Assembly: GCF_916618755.1 (NCBI RefSeq)
Contig: NZ_CAKAKB010000001.1
Coordinates: 372,001 to 436,000, forward strand
Length of the DNA: 64,000 nucleotides
Origin: Actinotalea sp. Marseille-Q4924
Lineage (GTDB): Bacteria > Actinomycetota > Actinomycetes > Actinomycetales > Cellulomonadaceae
Reading direction: 5' to 3'
Within the stretch, counting starts at the first letter, position 1; every line of letters begins with the position of its first letter. The notes beneath the pieces are model-generated. The model made no database searches. It was not told the DNA's origin and was given only the letters and a program-made list of their open reading frames with translations. Made by a program: the position numbers and the translations under genes. Positions 18,870 to 28,473 of this stretch are shown here, piece after piece.

Positions 18870-19591
18870 GGGTGCTGCTGCCGACGGCGGCGCGCGTCCT
18901 GCGCCAGGTGGGGCACGACCACCGCACGATCGTCGTCCTCGTCGGGCTGCCGTGCGTGGTGCTCACGCTCGTCGCCTGGATGTTCTCCGGAACCGGTGTC
19001 CTGGAGCGCTTCGGCCCGCTGCTCCTCGGGCTGTTCCCCATCACGGTGCTGTTCCTCGTCACGAGCGTAGCGACGCTGCGGGAGCGGCAGTCCGGGACCC
19101 TCGAGCGGCTCATGGCCGGGCCCGTCCACCGCGGGGAGGTCGTCGGCGGCTACGCGATCGCGTTCGCGCTGGTCGGTGCGGCGCAGGCGCTCGTCCTCAC
19201 CGCCTTCACCGTGCTGGTCCTCGGCATGGAGGTCGCGGGCGACCTCGGCGGCGTGGTCGTCGTCGCGGTGCTCGACGCCGTGCTCGGCACGGCGATGGGT
19301 CTGGCGGCGTCCGCGGTCGCGCGCACGGAGTTCCAGGCCGTCCAGATGATGCCGCTGGTGCTCTTCCCGCAGCTCGTCCTCGCGGGCCTGTTCCTGCCGC
19401 GGGACCAGATGCCCGCGGCCCTGGAGGCCCTCTCCCGGGCGATGCCGCTGACCTACGGGATGCAGGCGCTCCAGGAGCTCTCGGCCGGCGCGTCCCTCGC
19501 GGACGTGCGCGGTGCCGTCGGCGCGGTGGTGGCCTTCATCGTGGGTGCGCTCGTCCTCGGCACCCTCACCCTGCGGCGCCGCACGCCCTGA
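18866..19591 (+). CDS. ABC-2 type exporter, permease
   Basis: 241 residues with six hydrophobic helices. ABC-2 signatures are LRERQSGTLERLMAGPVHRGEVVGGY (split by a short gap) in the first cytoplasmic loop and LAGLFLPRDQMPAALEALSRAMPLTYGMQAL towards the end. It starts inside the ATPase stop codon, and the pair is probably a drug, lipid or peptide exporter. No regulator of this pair is seen next to it. Confidence 0.9.
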   Translation: MRVLLPTAARVLRQVGHDHRTIVVLVGLPCVVLTLVAWMFSGTGVLERFGPLLLGLFPITVLFLVTSVATLRERQSGTLERLMAGPVHRGEVVGGYAIAFALVGAAQALVLTAFTVLVLGMEVAGDLGGVVVVAVLDAVLGTAMGLAASAVARTEFQAVQMMPLVLFPQLVLAGLFLPRDQMPAALEALSRAMPLTYGMQALQELSAGASLADVRGAVGAVVAFIVGALVLGTLTLRRRTP

Positions 19592-19738
19592 GGCGCGCCG
19601 GGGCGCACGTCGGTGACCCGGGCGGGCCTGGAACGGACCCGGTCGGCGGAGGGAACCCGGGAGGCGCGCGGCGGGCCGACACGAGCCGACCACGCTCAGC
19701 GCCTAGGCTTTCGGCGACGTCACGGGCAGGAGACGAGG

Positions 19739-20548
19739 ATGGCTGACCACACCCGCGGACCCGCGGGAGCCCCGACGGACGGGGCGGCAGGGGCAGGGAG
19801 CGCCGGGAACGGGGCGACCCCGGGCGACGGTGCGACCGACGACGGCGCGCGGGGCACGGCGGGACGCGGACGGCTGTGGGCGGTGCTGGCCGCCGTCGTC
19901 GTCGTGATCGGCGTGGTGGTGGCCGTGCTCCTCCTCGTGAACCGCCCGCAGGCGCCCGAGGCCCCGGAGCCCGCGCCGCAGGCGGAGACGGTCACGCTGC
20001 CGCCCCCCACGCCGACGATCGACCCCGTGCCGCTCCCCGAGGGCGCCTCCCCGTTCCTGCAGGCCCTGCCGCAGGTCGTCCTCGCCTACGCGCTCACCGA
20101 GGTCTCGGAGGAGCCCGCGCTCCTGGCCGAGGGCGCGCTCGAGGCGTACCGCCTCGTCTACGAGGACGGCGGCCGGCAGATCGTCGCGACGGCGGGCCAG
20201 TGGCGCAGCGCCGAGGCGGTGGAAGCCCGTTTCGACGAGGTCGTCGCGGCCGAGGCCGCAGCCGCGGGCGTCCCCGTCGAGCAGCCCGGTGCCGACGGCG
20301 ACGCGGCCGAGGAGGGAGCCGCCGACGAGGGTGCCGACGCCGGTGGGGAGGGGACGGAGGCCGCCCCGACGGTGCCGCGCCTGGAGCAGGGCTTCGTGGA
20401 GGTCGACGGCCAGCAGGTCGGGCGGTTCCTCCAGCTCACGCGCACGGACGGCACCGGCTCGCTGTGGTGGACCAACGGCACCGCGCTCCTCCGGCTCGAC
20501 GGCCCTGGCGACGCCCTGCGCGACGTCTACGCCGCGTTCCCCCTCTGA
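19739..20548 (+). CDS. Membrane-anchored protein of unknown function
   Basis: 269 residues, family not recognised. A Gly/Ala/Asp-rich cytoplasmic N-terminus (about 45 residues) precedes one transmembrane helix (LWAVLAAVVVVIGVVVAVLLLV). A Pro/Glu-rich stalk follows, then an extracellular domain (ASPFLQALPQVVLAYALTEV ... YRLVYEDGGRQIVATAGQWR ... RFLQLTRTDGTGSLWWTNGT). An acidic Ala/Glu/Asp/Gly insert sits in the middle. The tail resembles lipoprotein-like domains that sense or bind at the cell surface, but I cannot name it. It lies 68 nt upstream of proC on the same strand. Confidence 0.7.
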   Translation: MADHTRGPAGAPTDGAAGAGSAGNGATPGDGATDDGARGTAGRGRLWAVLAAVVVVIGVVVAVLLLVNRPQAPEAPEPAPQAETVTLPPPTPTIDPVPLPEGASPFLQALPQVVLAYALTEVSEEPALLAEGALEAYRLVYEDGGRQIVATAGQWRSAEAVEARFDEVVAAEAAAAGVPVEQPGADGDAAEEGAADEGADAGGEGTEAAPTVPRLEQGFVEVDGQQVGRFLQLTRTDGTGSLWWTNGTALLRLDGPGDALRDVYAAFPL

Positions 20549-20616
20549 GCCCGCCATGAGCCAACGATGAGCGCTGCGGACCGCTCGGGAGCCACGCACC
20601 ACCACCGGGAGTCGAG

Positions 20617-21438
20617 ATGACGGACGTGTCGAGGCTGGCGCTGCTGGGTGGCGGCGTCATGGGTGAGGCGGTGCTGGCCGCCGTCGTGCGGGCCGGTGTC
20701 CCGGCGGACGGCGTCACCGTCTGCGAGAAGCGCGCCGAGCGCGCCCAGGAGCTCGAGCGGACTCACGGGGTGCGGACCACCGCCGACGCCGCCGAGGCCG
20801 TCCGCGACGCCGAGGTGGTCGTCGTCGCGGTCAAGCCTGGGGACGTGGGCGGCGTGCTCCGGGAGATCGCCCCCGCGCTCGCCGACGGCGCCCTGCTGAT
20901 GAGCGTCGCCGCCGGCCTCTCCGCGTCGTTCTACGAGCGGCAGCTGCCCGCCGGGACGCCGGTGCTGCGCGTCATGCCCAACACGCCCGCGCTGGTGGGT
21001 GCCGGTGCGACCGCCGTCGCCCCGGGCGCCGCGGCCACACCCGACCACGTGCGCACCGGGACGGAGCTGCTCGCCGCGACGGGCCTGGTGGTGGCCGTCG
21101 CGGAGAAGGACATGGACGCCGTCACGGCGATCTCCGGCTCGGGGCCCGCGTACGTCTTCGCCCTCGTCGACGCGCTGGCCGAGGCCGGCGTGCTGCTCGG
21201 GCTGACCCGGGACCGAGCGCTGGAGCTGGTGACGGCGACGTTCCGGGGCGCCGTCGCCCTCATGGACGACACGGGCGACCACCCGGTCCTCCTCCGCGAG
21301 CGCGTCACCTCACCCGGCGGCACGACCGCGGCCGGGCTGCGCGAGCTGGACGCACGTGGCGTGCGGGCCGCCGTCGTCGCCGCGGCCGTGGCCGCGCGGG
21401 ACCGGTCACGCTCCCTCAGCGCCGAGCTCGAGGGGTGA
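20617..21438 (+). CDS. proC: Pyrroline-5-carboxylate reductase
   Basis: 273 residues. Last step of proline synthesis: reduces 1-pyrroline-5-carboxylate with NAD(P)H. The Rossmann loop LALLGGGVMGEAVLAA lies near residues 7-22, followed by VVVAVKPGDV, RVMPNTPALVGAGATA and the signature ITAI-type stretch AVTAISGSGPAYVFALVDAL. The C-terminal dimer domain ends with SPGGTTAAGLRELDARGVRAAV split across the substrate site. Length is standard. The following LacI gene starts inside its stop region. Confidence 0.95.
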   Translation: MTDVSRLALLGGGVMGEAVLAAVVRAGVPADGVTVCEKRAERAQELERTHGVRTTADAAEAVRDAEVVVVAVKPGDVGGVLREIAPALADGALLMSVAAGLSASFYERQLPAGTPVLRVMPNTPALVGAGATAVAPGAAATPDHVRTGTELLAATGLVVAVAEKDMDAVTAISGSGPAYVFALVDALAEAGVLLGLTRDRALELVTATFRGAVALMDDTGDHPVLLRERVTSPGGTTAAGLRELDARGVRAAVVAAAVAARDRSRSLSAELEG

Positions 21439-22523
21439 GCGACGGGCGCACCCCGGTCCGACGCGACGGGGTGCTGGAGCAGGAGCGGGCGGTGCGGCGC
21501 CGGGTCGAGGGCCGGCAGCCGTCGATGAGCGACGTCGCCGCGCGTGCCGGGGTGTCGCACCAGACGGTGTCGCGGGTGCTCAACGCGCACCCCTCGGTCC
21601 GCGACGAGACGCGGCGACTCGTGCTCGAGGCGATCGAGGAGCTGGGCTACCGCCGCAACGCGGCGGCGCGGGCACTGGTGACCCGGCGCACCGCGACGAT
21701 CGGCGTCGTCACGTCCGGCTCGGCCCTCTTCGGCCCGACCAGCACGCTCATCGCCGTGGAGAACGCGGCGCGCGACGCGGGGTACTTCGTCAGCGTGGCC
21801 ACCGCCGCGCGCTGGGACACGGCGATCCTCACCGAGGCGCTCGAGCACTTCATGGCCCAGAGCGTCGACGGCGTGGTGGTCATCGCCGCCCACGACGAGG
21901 CGGTGAGCGCCGTGCGCGCCTTCCCCTCCCCGGTCCCGGTCGTCATGGTGGGCCCGAAGGAGGCGCCGGGTACCGGCGTGCACGCGGTGACGTTCGACCA
22001 GTACGGCGGCGCGCGGCTCGCGACGCGGCACCTGGTCGAGCTCGGCCACCGCGAGGTCGTCCACGTGTCGGGACCCCTCAACTGGCTCGACGCCCGCGAG
22101 CGCGCGCTGGGGTGGCGTCACGAGGTGCGGGCCGCCGGGCTCGCCGCCACGCCGGCTGTGCCGGCCGACTCCTGGAGCGCCGACCGGGGCTACGAGGTGG
22201 GCCGGGACCTCCTGCGCGACGGGCTGCCGACCGCGGTCTTCGCCGCCAACGACCAGCTCGCGCTCGGCATGCTCCGGGCGTTCGCGGAGGCCGGCGCCCG
22301 GGTGCCCGACGACGTCTCCGTCGTCGGCTTCGACGACGTGGACGGGTCCGCGCAGTTCTACCCGCCGCTGACGACGGTCCGCCAGGAGTTCGGCGAGCTG
22401 GGCAGACGGTGCCTGCGGATGCTCCTGGACCTCCTCGCGGGCGGGGACGTCGACCCCGTCGTCGTCGACGCGCGTCTGGTGGTCCGTGCCAGCACGGGCG
22501 CTCCTCCCCGCCGACCCGACTGA
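21435..22523 (+). CDS. LacI-family transcriptional repressor (likely arabinose operon regulator)
   Basis: 362 residues with the start used. The LacI helix-turn-helix MSDVAARAGVSHQTVSRVLN is followed by the hinge GYRRNAAARALVTRR, then a periplasmic-binding-protein-like effector domain (FDQYGGARLATRHLVELGHR, FAANDQLALGMLRAF, VSVVGFDDVDGSAQFYPPLT). GTG 21435 overlaps the proC stop; ATG 21525 immediately before the HTH is a possible shorter start. The araB promoter 71 nt downstream of this gene carries a textbook LacI-type palindrome, so this protein is the obvious candidate repressor of araBDA. Confidence 0.9.
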   Translation: MSDGRTPVRRDGVLEQERAVRRRVEGRQPSMSDVAARAGVSHQTVSRVLNAHPSVRDETRRLVLEAIEELGYRRNAAARALVTRRTATIGVVTSGSALFGPTSTLIAVENAARDAGYFVSVATAARWDTAILTEALEHFMAQSVDGVVVIAAHDEAVSAVRAFPSPVPVVMVGPKEAPGTGVHAVTFDQYGGARLATRHLVELGHREVVHVSGPLNWLDARERALGWRHEVRAAGLAATPAVPADSWSADRGYEVGRDLLRDGLPTAVFAANDQLALGMLRAFAEAGARVPDDVSVVGFDDVDGSAQFYPPLTTVRQEFGELGRRCLRMLLDLLAGGDVDPVVVDARLVVRASTGAPPRRPD

Positions 22524-22593
22524 GACCGCAGGGGCGTCGTCGGAGCAGGGCTGCGAGCCGGGTGGGCCGGCACGGCGTCACCCCGATGGTCCC

Positions 22594-22623
22594 TTGACAG
22601 CGCGATTCATGTTAGCGCTAACA
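22594..22623 (+). promoter_or_regulatory. araB promoter
   Basis: Perfect -35 TTGACA at 22594-22599 and -10-like CTAACA at 22618-22623 (18-nt spacing). The -10 lies inside the LacI palindrome, so repressor and RNA polymerase would exclude each other. The araB ATG lies about 50 nt downstream. Confidence 0.65.
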
Positions 22624-22624
22624 T
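22609..22624. promoter_or_regulatory. LacI-type operator ATGTTAGCGCTAACAT
   Basis: A perfect 16-bp palindrome centred on CG, the hallmark of LacI/GalR operators, overlaps the araB -10. It lies between the LacI gene and araBDA. Confidence 0.8.
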
Positions 22625-22674
22625 CGACGACGATGGGCCCGGGCGCGGGTCCGCGCAGCGGAGCGAGGAGCAGC

Positions 22675-24384
22675 ATGGGTCCGGACCACGACGAGCACGA
22701 CCACCGCGACGACGTCACGGCGGGGCGCGCGGTCCTCGGCATCGAGCTCGGCTCCACGCGCATCAAGGCCGTGCTGGTCGGTCGGGACGGCACCACGCTG
22801 GCCGCCGGCGGCCACGACTGGGAGAACCAGCTCGTCGACGGGCGCTGGACCTACGCCCTCGAGGCCGTCTGGTCCGGGCTCCAGAGCTGCGTCGCCGCGC
22901 TGCAGGACGACGTGGAGCGCCGGTACGGCGCCCGCCTCACCGATGTGGGCGCCCTCGGCGTGTCCGCGATGATGCACGGCTACCTGCCGTTCGACGCCGA
23001 CGGCGAGCTGCTCGTCCCGTTCCGCACGTGGCGGAACACGAGCACGGGCGCGGCCGCCGCGGAGCTGAGCGAGCTCCTGGGCCACAACATCCCGCTGCGC
23101 TGGTCCGTCGCGCACCTCTACCAGGCGGTCCTCGACGACGAGCCGCACCTGGCACAGGTCGACTTCCTCACCACGCTCGCGGGGTACGTCCACTGGAGGC
23201 TCACCGGCCGGAAGGTCCTGGGGGTGGGAGACGCGTCGGGGATGTTCCCCATCGACCCGGCCACGCGGACCTACGACGCGCGCATGCTCGCGGCGGCCGA
23301 CGAGCGGATCGCCACCAGCCGTCCCGGCCTGCGCCTCACCGACCTCCTGCCGGAGGTGCTCGTCGCCGGCCAGGAGGCGGGCCGCCTGACCCCGGAGGGC
23401 GCGGCGCTGCTGGACCCGACCGGGACGCTGCGGCCCGGTGCGGCGCTGTGCCCGCCGGAGGGCGACGCGGGGACCGGCATGGTCGCCACCAACGCCGTCG
23501 CACCGCGCACCGGGAACGTGAGCGTCGGGACCAGCGTGTTCGCGATGGTCGTCCTCGAGCGCCCGTTGGAGCGCGTGCACCACGAGCTGGACGTCGTCAC
23601 GACCCCCGCGGGCGACCTCGTCGCGATGGTGCACTGCAACAACGGCGCGAGCGAGCTGGGCGCCTGGGCGGAGGTCTTCGGGCAGTTCGCCGCGGCGCTG
23701 GGCACCCCGGCGGAGCCCGACGCGGTCTTCGGCGCCCTGCTTCGTGAGGCGCTCACGGGCGAGGCGGACGCCGGCGGCGTCGTCGCCTACAACTACCTCG
23801 CGGGCGAGCCGATCACCGGGCTGGCGGAGGGCCGACCGCTGATCCTGCGCACGCCCGACAGCCGGCTGACCCTCGGGAACGTCGTCCGCGCCCAGGTGTA
23901 CGGCGTCTTCGGGACGCTGAGCCTCGGCATGCGCGTGCTCGCCGGGGAGGGAGTCGAGCTCGACACGCTCTTCGCGCACGGCGGGCTGTTCCGTACCGCG
24001 GGCGTCGCGCAGCGGCTCCTCGCGGCCGCCGTCGGCGCGCCCGTGGCCGTCGCACGGACGGCGTCGGAGGGCGGGCCCTGGGGCATGGCCGCACTCGCCG
24101 CGTACCTCGAGGTGGCGGGGGAGCAGGACCTGCAGACCTTCCTCGACGACGTCGTGTTCGCGGACGCCGAGGTCGACGTCGTCGAGCCGGACGCCGACGA
24201 CGTCGCGGGCTACGCCGTGTACCTCGAGCGCTACAGCGCCGGGCTCGCGGCGCAGCGCGCCGCGGTCGCGTCGGTGCCGGCGGCGGGCGCCACGGACGGC
24301 ACGGCGGCGGGCGCCACGGACGGCACGGCGGCGGGCGCGCCGGGTGCTGCGACGAGCACGGACAGGACAGGGGAGCAGGCGTGA
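22675..24384 (+). CDS. araB: Ribulokinase-type FGGY carbohydrate kinase
   Basis: 569 residues. FGGY kinase: the phosphate loop LGIELGSTRIKAVLVGRDG lies near residues 21-39, followed by VSAMMHGYLPFDADGE, VPFRTWRNTSTGAAA, FLTTLAGYVHWRLTGRKV, VHCNNGASELGAWAEVFGQF and SEGGPWGMAALAAYL in the ADP-binding lobe. L-ribulose is inferred as the substrate from the araD and araA genes that follow. The last 40 residues are a low-complexity Ala/Gly/Thr tail with the octapeptide GATDGTAA duplicated. The start at 22675 has GAGGAG upstream; an in-frame ATG at 22633 lacks this. Confidence 0.9.
   Translation: MGPDHDEHDHRDDVTAGRAVLGIELGSTRIKAVLVGRDGTTLAAGGHDWENQLVDGRWTYALEAVWSGLQSCVAALQDDVERRYGARLTDVGALGVSAMMHGYLPFDADGELLVPFRTWRNTSTGAAAAELSELLGHNIPLRWSVAHLYQAVLDDEPHLAQVDFLTTLAGYVHWRLTGRKVLGVGDASGMFPIDPATRTYDARMLAAADERIATSRPGLRLTDLLPEVLVAGQEAGRLTPEGAALLDPTGTLRPGAALCPPEGDAGTGMVATNAVAPRTGNVSVGTSVFAMVVLERPLERVHHELDVVTTPAGDLVAMVHCNNGASELGAWAEVFGQFAAALGTPAEPDAVFGALLREALTGEADAGGVVAYNYLAGEPITGLAEGRPLILRTPDSRLTLGNVVRAQVYGVFGTLSLGMRVLAGEGVELDTLFAHGGLFRTAGVAQRLLAAAVGAPVAVARTASEGGPWGMAALAAYLEVAGEQDLQTFLDDVVFADAEVDVVEPDADDVAGYAVYLERYSAGLAAQRAAVASVPAAGATDGTAAGATDGTAAGAPGAATSTDRTGEQA
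24291..24335 (+). repeat. Short tandem duplication at the 3' end of araB
   Basis: A 24-nt unit encoding GATDGTAA occurs twice in a row and partly a third time (GAPG), adding a flexible tail to AraB. It looks like slippage in a GC-rich stretch. Confidence 0.6.
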
Positions 24385-25112
24385 CGACGACGGATCTGGA
24401 CCACTTCGACGTGGCGGTGCGCGAGGAGGTCGAGCGCGTCCGCGAGGTCGTCGCCCGGCTGCACGCGGAGCTGCCCCGCTGGGGGCTGGTCGTGTGGACG
24501 GCGGGCAACGTCTCGCAGCGGCTCACCACGGCCGACCTCTTCGTCATCAAGCCCAGCGGCGTCACGTACGACGAGCTGACTCCCGAGGCCATGGTCGTCT
24601 GCGACCTGGACGGGAACCTGGTGGACGGTGACCGGGCGCCGTCGTCGGACACCGCCGCGCACGCGTACGTCTACAAGCACATGCCGCACGTGGGCGGCGT
24701 CGTCCACACGCACTCCACGTACGCGACGGCGTGGTCCGCGCGCGCGGAGGAGATCCCCTGCGTGCTCACGATGATGGCCGACGAGTTCGGCGGGCCGGTC
24801 CCGGTCGGCCCGTTCGCGCTCATCGGCGACGACTCGATCGGCCGGGGCATCGTCGAGACGCTCCGCACGTCGCGCAGCCGCGCCGTCCTCATGCAGAACC
24901 ACGGGCCGTTCACCATCGGCCGCGACGGCATGGACGCCGTCAAGGCGGCCGTCATGGTCGAGGAGGTCGCTCGGACCGTGCACGTCGCCCGTGAGCTCGG
25001 CGAGCTCGTGCCGATCCCGCAGCGGGACGTCGACTCGCTGTACGCCCGCTACCAGCACGTCTACGGACAGGGTGACTCCGCGCCCGTCCTCACCGAGGAG
25101 GGTCTCGCATGA
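24381..25112 (+). CDS. araD: L-ribulose-5-phosphate 4-epimerase
   Basis: 243 residues. Class II aldolase fold; converts L-ribulose 5-phosphate to D-xylulose 5-phosphate. Substrate and zinc motifs are visible: [10 protein letters not shown] near the N-terminus, [20 protein letters not shown], the zinc pair [12 protein letters not shown], and the catalytic region [20 protein letters not shown]. The C-terminal QHVYGQG is the usual ending. GTG 24381 overlaps the araB stop, and its own stop overlaps the araA ATG, so the three genes are one translationally coupled operon. Confidence 0.95.
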   Translation: MTTTDLDHFDVAVREEVERVREVVARLHAELPRWGLVVWTAGNVSQRLTTADLFVIKPSGVTYDELTPEAMVVCDLDGNLVDGDRAPSSDTAAHAYVYKHMPHVGGVVHTHSTYATAWSARAEEIPCVLTMMADEFGGPVPVGPFALIGDDSIGRGIVETLRTSRSRAVLMQNHGPFTIGRDGMDAVKAAVMVEEVARTVHVARELGELVPIPQRDVDSLYARYQHVYGQGDSAPVLTEEGLA

Positions 25113-26617
25113 CCAAGCCGTACGCCGACCGCGAGGTGTGGTTCCTCACCGGGAGCCAGGACCTCTACGGCGAGGAGACCCTGCGTCAGGTGGCCGAGCA
25201 GTCGCAGGCCATCGCGCGGGCGCTCGACGACGCCGACGTCGTCCCGGCGAAGGTCGTGTGGAAGCCCGTGCTCAAGGACCGCGAGGCGATCCACCGCATG
25301 GCGCTCGAGGCCAATGCCGACCCGGCGTGCATCGGCGTCATCGCCTGGATGCACACCTTCTCGCCGGCCAAGATGTGGATCGTCGGGCTGGACGCGCTGC
25401 GGACGCCCCTGCTCCACCTGCACACGCAGGCGAACGTCGAGCTGCCGTGGTCGACGATCGACTTCGACTTCATGAACCTCAACCAGGCGGCGCACGGCGA
25501 CCGGGAGTTCGGCTACATCCAGACCCGGCTCGGCGTGGCGCGCAAGACCGTCGTCGGTCACGTGTCCCACCCGGTCGTGCAGCAGAAGGTGGCCGACTGG
25601 GTGCGCGCGGCGGCGGGCTGGGACGCGGTGCGGACGCTGCGCCTCGCCCGCTTCGGCGACAACATGCGCAACGTCGCGGTGACCGAGGGCGACAAGACCG
25701 AGGCGGAGCTGCGGCTCGGGGTCTCGGTGAACACCTGGGGCGTCAACGAGCTGGTCGCCGCCGTGGAGGCGGTCGACGACGCAGCGGTGGACGTGCTGGT
25801 CGCCGAGTACGAGGAGCTGTACGACGTCGTCCCGGAGCTGCGGGCCGGCGGGGAGCGTCACGACTCCCTGCGTTACGGCGCCCGGCAGGAGCTCGCGCTG
25901 CTGGAGCTGCTTGGTGGCATCGGCGCGATGGCGTTCACGACGACGTTCGAGGACCTCGGCGCGCTGCGGCAGCTGCCGGGCCTCGCGGTGCAGCGGCTCA
26001 TGGCCGCCGGCTACGGCTTCGGCGCGGAGGGGGACTGGAAGACCGCGATCCTCGTCCGCGCGGCGAAGGTCATGGGACAAGGCCTGCCGGGCGGCGCGTC
26101 GCTCATGGAGGACTACACGTACAACCTGGTCCCCGGCGACGAGAAGATCCTGGGCGCCCACATGCTCGAGATCTGCCCGAGCCTGACGACGTCGCGCCCG
26201 TCGCTGCAGATCCACCCCCTGGGCATCGGCGGCAAGGAGGACCCGGTCCGCCTGGTGTTCGACACCGACGCCGGCCCGGGCGTCGTCGTCGCGATGTCCG
26301 ACCTGCGCGAGCGGTTCCGCCTCGTCGCGAACGCCGTCGAGGTCGTGCCGCCGGACGCGGACCTGCCGCACCTGCCGGTGGCGCGTGCGGTGTGGAAGCC
26401 GAGGCCGGACTTCGCGACGTCGGCCGAGGCCTGGCTCATGGCGGGCGCCGCCCACCACACGGTGCTCAGCACGCAGGTGGGGGTGGACGTCTTCGAGGAC
26501 TTCGCGGACATCGCCCGGACCGAGCTCGTCGTCATCGACGAGGGGACGACGTCGCGGGGCTTCGCGAAGGAGCTGCGGTGGAACCAGGCGTGGCACCGCC
26601 TCGCGCAGGGGTTCTGA
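25109..26617 (+). CDS. araA: L-arabinose isomerase
   Basis: 502 residues. Interconverts L-arabinose and L-ribulose with Mn2+. Diagnostic stretches are [94 protein letters not shown] (with metal-ligand Glu) and [20 protein letters not shown] followed by HMLEICP. Length is standard. It is the third gene of araBDA; no terminator-grade hairpin follows immediately. Confidence 0.97.
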   Translation: MTKPYADREVWFLTGSQDLYGEETLRQVAEQSQAIARALDDADVVPAKVVWKPVLKDREAIHRMALEANADPACIGVIAWMHTFSPAKMWIVGLDALRTPLLHLHTQANVELPWSTIDFDFMNLNQAAHGDREFGYIQTRLGVARKTVVGHVSHPVVQQKVADWVRAAAGWDAVRTLRLARFGDNMRNVAVTEGDKTEAELRLGVSVNTWGVNELVAAVEAVDDAAVDVLVAEYEELYDVVPELRAGGERHDSLRYGARQELALLELLGGIGAMAFTTTFEDLGALRQLPGLAVQRLMAAGYGFGAEGDWKTAILVRAAKVMGQGLPGGASLMEDYTYNLVPGDEKILGAHMLEICPSLTTSRPSLQIHPLGIGGKEDPVRLVFDTDAGPGVVVAMSDLRERFRLVANAVEVVPPDADLPHLPVARAVWKPRPDFATSAEAWLMAGAAHHTVLSTQVGVDVFEDFADIARTELVVIDEGTTSRGFAKELRWNQAWHRLAQGF

Positions 26618-26731
26618 CCGTGGTCGGTGGACGGCTCGAGCGAGGACGGAGGTCGCCGTCGCGCGCCGCCCGGCACTGACCACGGGCAAGCGCGCAGAAG
26701 CGGCAGGAAAAGCGGGAGTCAATTCTCGGAC

Positions 26732-26752
26732 GGGAATGCTTCGTACATTCCC
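26732..26752. promoter_or_regulatory. Inverted repeat GGGAATG-N7-CATTCCC
   Basis: Two perfect 7-nt arms flank CTTCGTA about 430 nt upstream of chvE. It differs from both LacI operators in the window, so a third regulator may bind here; a small RNA hairpin is the alternative. Confidence 0.45.
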
Positions 26753-26979
26753 AAGAAATGCGCGGGGAAGCGGGCCGTCCCGCGCCGCGCGACATGGTAC
26801 CGCCGTCCCCCACCGGCGGTCTTCTGGCGCACCCACGACGCGCTGACCTGCATGATCGTCGTGATCTGGGACTTTTGTCCGGCGTCGGTGGGATCGCTCC
26901 GACTCGTTATGAATTCGCAATCGGAATTGGGATGCACGGCGTTGACGCGCCCCGTGCGGGCCGCGAAGGTGTGAACGTG

Positions 26980-26999
26980 CTCGGGCGAGTCCGCCCGAG
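26980..26999 (+). other. Hairpin CTCGGGCG-AGTC-CGCCCGAG
   Basis: A perfect 8-bp stem with a 4-nt loop, 180 nt upstream of chvE. With no U tract it is either a weak araA-side terminator or a leader structure. Confidence 0.4.
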
Positions 27000-27180
27000 G
27001 GCACGGCGGTGGGCCGGGCGCTGGCGCCCGGATCGGCCGTCGTCCCGGCGGGCCCCGATGGCACGACCAGCACGTCAGAGGACGACGAACACTCCTGACC
27101 GGTGACAGAGCCGGCAGGTCGCCAGGGCCGGTCGGACGACCTGAGCTCTGCACCAGCAGTGATCTCGAGGAGGAGAGAGC

Positions 27181-28377
27181 ATGCGTACGAGGAAGATCGC
27201 CGCGGTCGCGGCAGGTCTGACGCTCGCGATGAGCCTGGCCGCCTGTGGCGGCGGGGGCGCGGGTGACACCGGCACCGACACCGGCACGGACGCCGGTAGC
27301 GAGGACACCGGCTCCGACGAGGGCGGTGACGGCGGCGAGGGTGGCGAGGGTGGCCTCATCGGCGTCGCGATGCCGACCCAGACGTCTGAGCGCTGGATCG
27401 CCGACGGCGAGGCCGTCAAGGCAGGCCTGGAGGAGGCCGGCTACGACGTCGACCTGCAGTTCGCGGGCGACGACATCCCGGTCCAGCAGCAGCAGATCGA
27501 CCAGATGATCACCAAGGGCGCCGAGGCGCTGATCATCGCCGCGATCGACGGCACGGCGATCTCCGGGCAGCTCGAGGCCGCGGCCTCGGCAGGCATCCCG
27601 GTCATCTCCTACGACCGCCTCATCCGGGACAGCGAGAACGTCGACTTCTACGTGACGTTCGACAACTTCCAGGTCGGCGTGCAGCAGGCGACGTCGCTCC
27701 TGGTCGGCCTCGGGCTGATGGACCAGGAGGGCAACGAGACCGACGCCGCCGGGCCCTTCAACATCGAGCTCTTCGCCGGCTCTCTCGACGACAACAACGC
27801 CTTCTTCTTCTTCGACGGCGCCATGTCGGTCCTGCAGCCGTACATCGACGAGGGTGTCCTCGTCGTGAAGTCCGGCCAGACGGACATCGAGCAGGTCGCC
27901 ACGCTGCGGTGGCAGCAGGAGACCGCGCAGAAGCGCATGGAGGACCTGCTGACGTCGACCTACAACGACGGCACCAAGGTCCAGGGCGTCCTGTCCCCGT
28001 ACGACGGCCTGTCCCGCGGCATCATCACCGCGCTGCAGAACGCCGGCTACGGACCGGGCATCGACGCCGGCATGCCGATCGTCACCGGTCAGGACGCGGA
28101 GATCGCCTCGGTCAAGCTCATCGCCGACGGCGTGCAGTTCTCCACGATCTTCAAGGACACCCGCAAGCTCGCCGACCAGGCCGTCGTGGCCGCCGAGGCG
28201 TACCTCTCGGGTGGTGAGCCGGAGGCGAACGACACCAAGACGTACGACAACGGCGTGAAGGTCGTCCCGTCGTACCTGCTCGAGTCGGACATCGTCTACG
28301 CCGACAACATCACCGAGCTCCTGGTCGACTCCGGCTACTGGAGCGAGTCCGAGGTCGAGTCCGGCGTCGCCGAGTGA
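27181..28377 (+). CDS. chvE: Sugar ABC transporter substrate-binding lipoprotein (ChvE/MmsB system)
   Basis: 398 residues. A lipoprotein signal peptide ends in the lipobox LAAC (Cys about 22), followed by a Gly/Thr/Asp/Glu-rich linker of about 35 residues. A periplasmic-binding-protein type 1 domain follows ([60 protein letters not shown]). The ChvE group binds several monosaccharides, with arabinose, galactose and glucose typical. An RBS (GGAGGAG) precedes the ATG. It sits 560 nt after araA, so arabinose uptake is the simplest role. Confidence 0.93.
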   Translation: MRTRKIAAVAAGLTLAMSLAACGGGGAGDTGTDTGTDAGSEDTGSDEGGDGGEGGEGGLIGVAMPTQTSERWIADGEAVKAGLEEAGYDVDLQFAGDDIPVQQQQIDQMITKGAEALIIAAIDGTAISGQLEAAASAGIPVISYDRLIRDSENVDFYVTFDNFQVGVQQATSLLVGLGLMDQEGNETDAAGPFNIELFAGSLDDNNAFFFFDGAMSVLQPYIDEGVLVVKSGQTDIEQVATLRWQQETAQKRMEDLLTSTYNDGTKVQGVLSPYDGLSRGIITALQNAGYGPGIDAGMPIVTGQDAEIASVKLIADGVQFSTIFKDTRKLADQAVVAAEAYLSGGEPEANDTKTYDNGVKVVPSYLLESDIVYADNITELLVDSGYWSESEVESGVAE

Positions 28378-28393
28378 CCTGAACGACGTACAC

Positions 28394-28432
28394 CGTGCCG
28401 GTCCGGCGGGACGCTCCCGCCGGACCGGCACG
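28394..28432 (+). other. 18-bp stem-loop between chvE and mmsA
   Basis: A perfect 18-bp GC stem (28394-28411 with 28415-28432) closes on a 3-nt loop just after the chvE stop and 41 nt before mmsA. In sugar ABC operons such structures stabilise the binding-protein mRNA and partly terminate, giving excess binding protein. Confidence 0.75.
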
Positions 28433-28473
28433 CACCCGTCCGTGGCCACCGAGAGACGAAGGACTGAGGCCGC

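Larger units (their letters stand above)
26618..27180 (+). other. 563-nt intergenic region upstream of chvE
   Basis: No convincing gene. It is noticeably less GC-rich around 26700-26760 and 26865-26935 than its surroundings. It holds the 21-bp inverted repeat at 26732-26752, AATT half-sites near 26912-26930, and a hairpin at 26980-26999. A long regulated leader or a remote promoter for chvE-mmsA-mmsB is likely, but I could not place a clear -35/-10 pair. Confidence 0.5.

Noticed and set aside
22633-22674. Earlier in-frame ATG for araB
   Set aside because: It lies within the promoter leader, has no ribosome binding site and would add a Gly/Ser/Arg-rich extension, while ATG 22675 has GAGGAG upstream.
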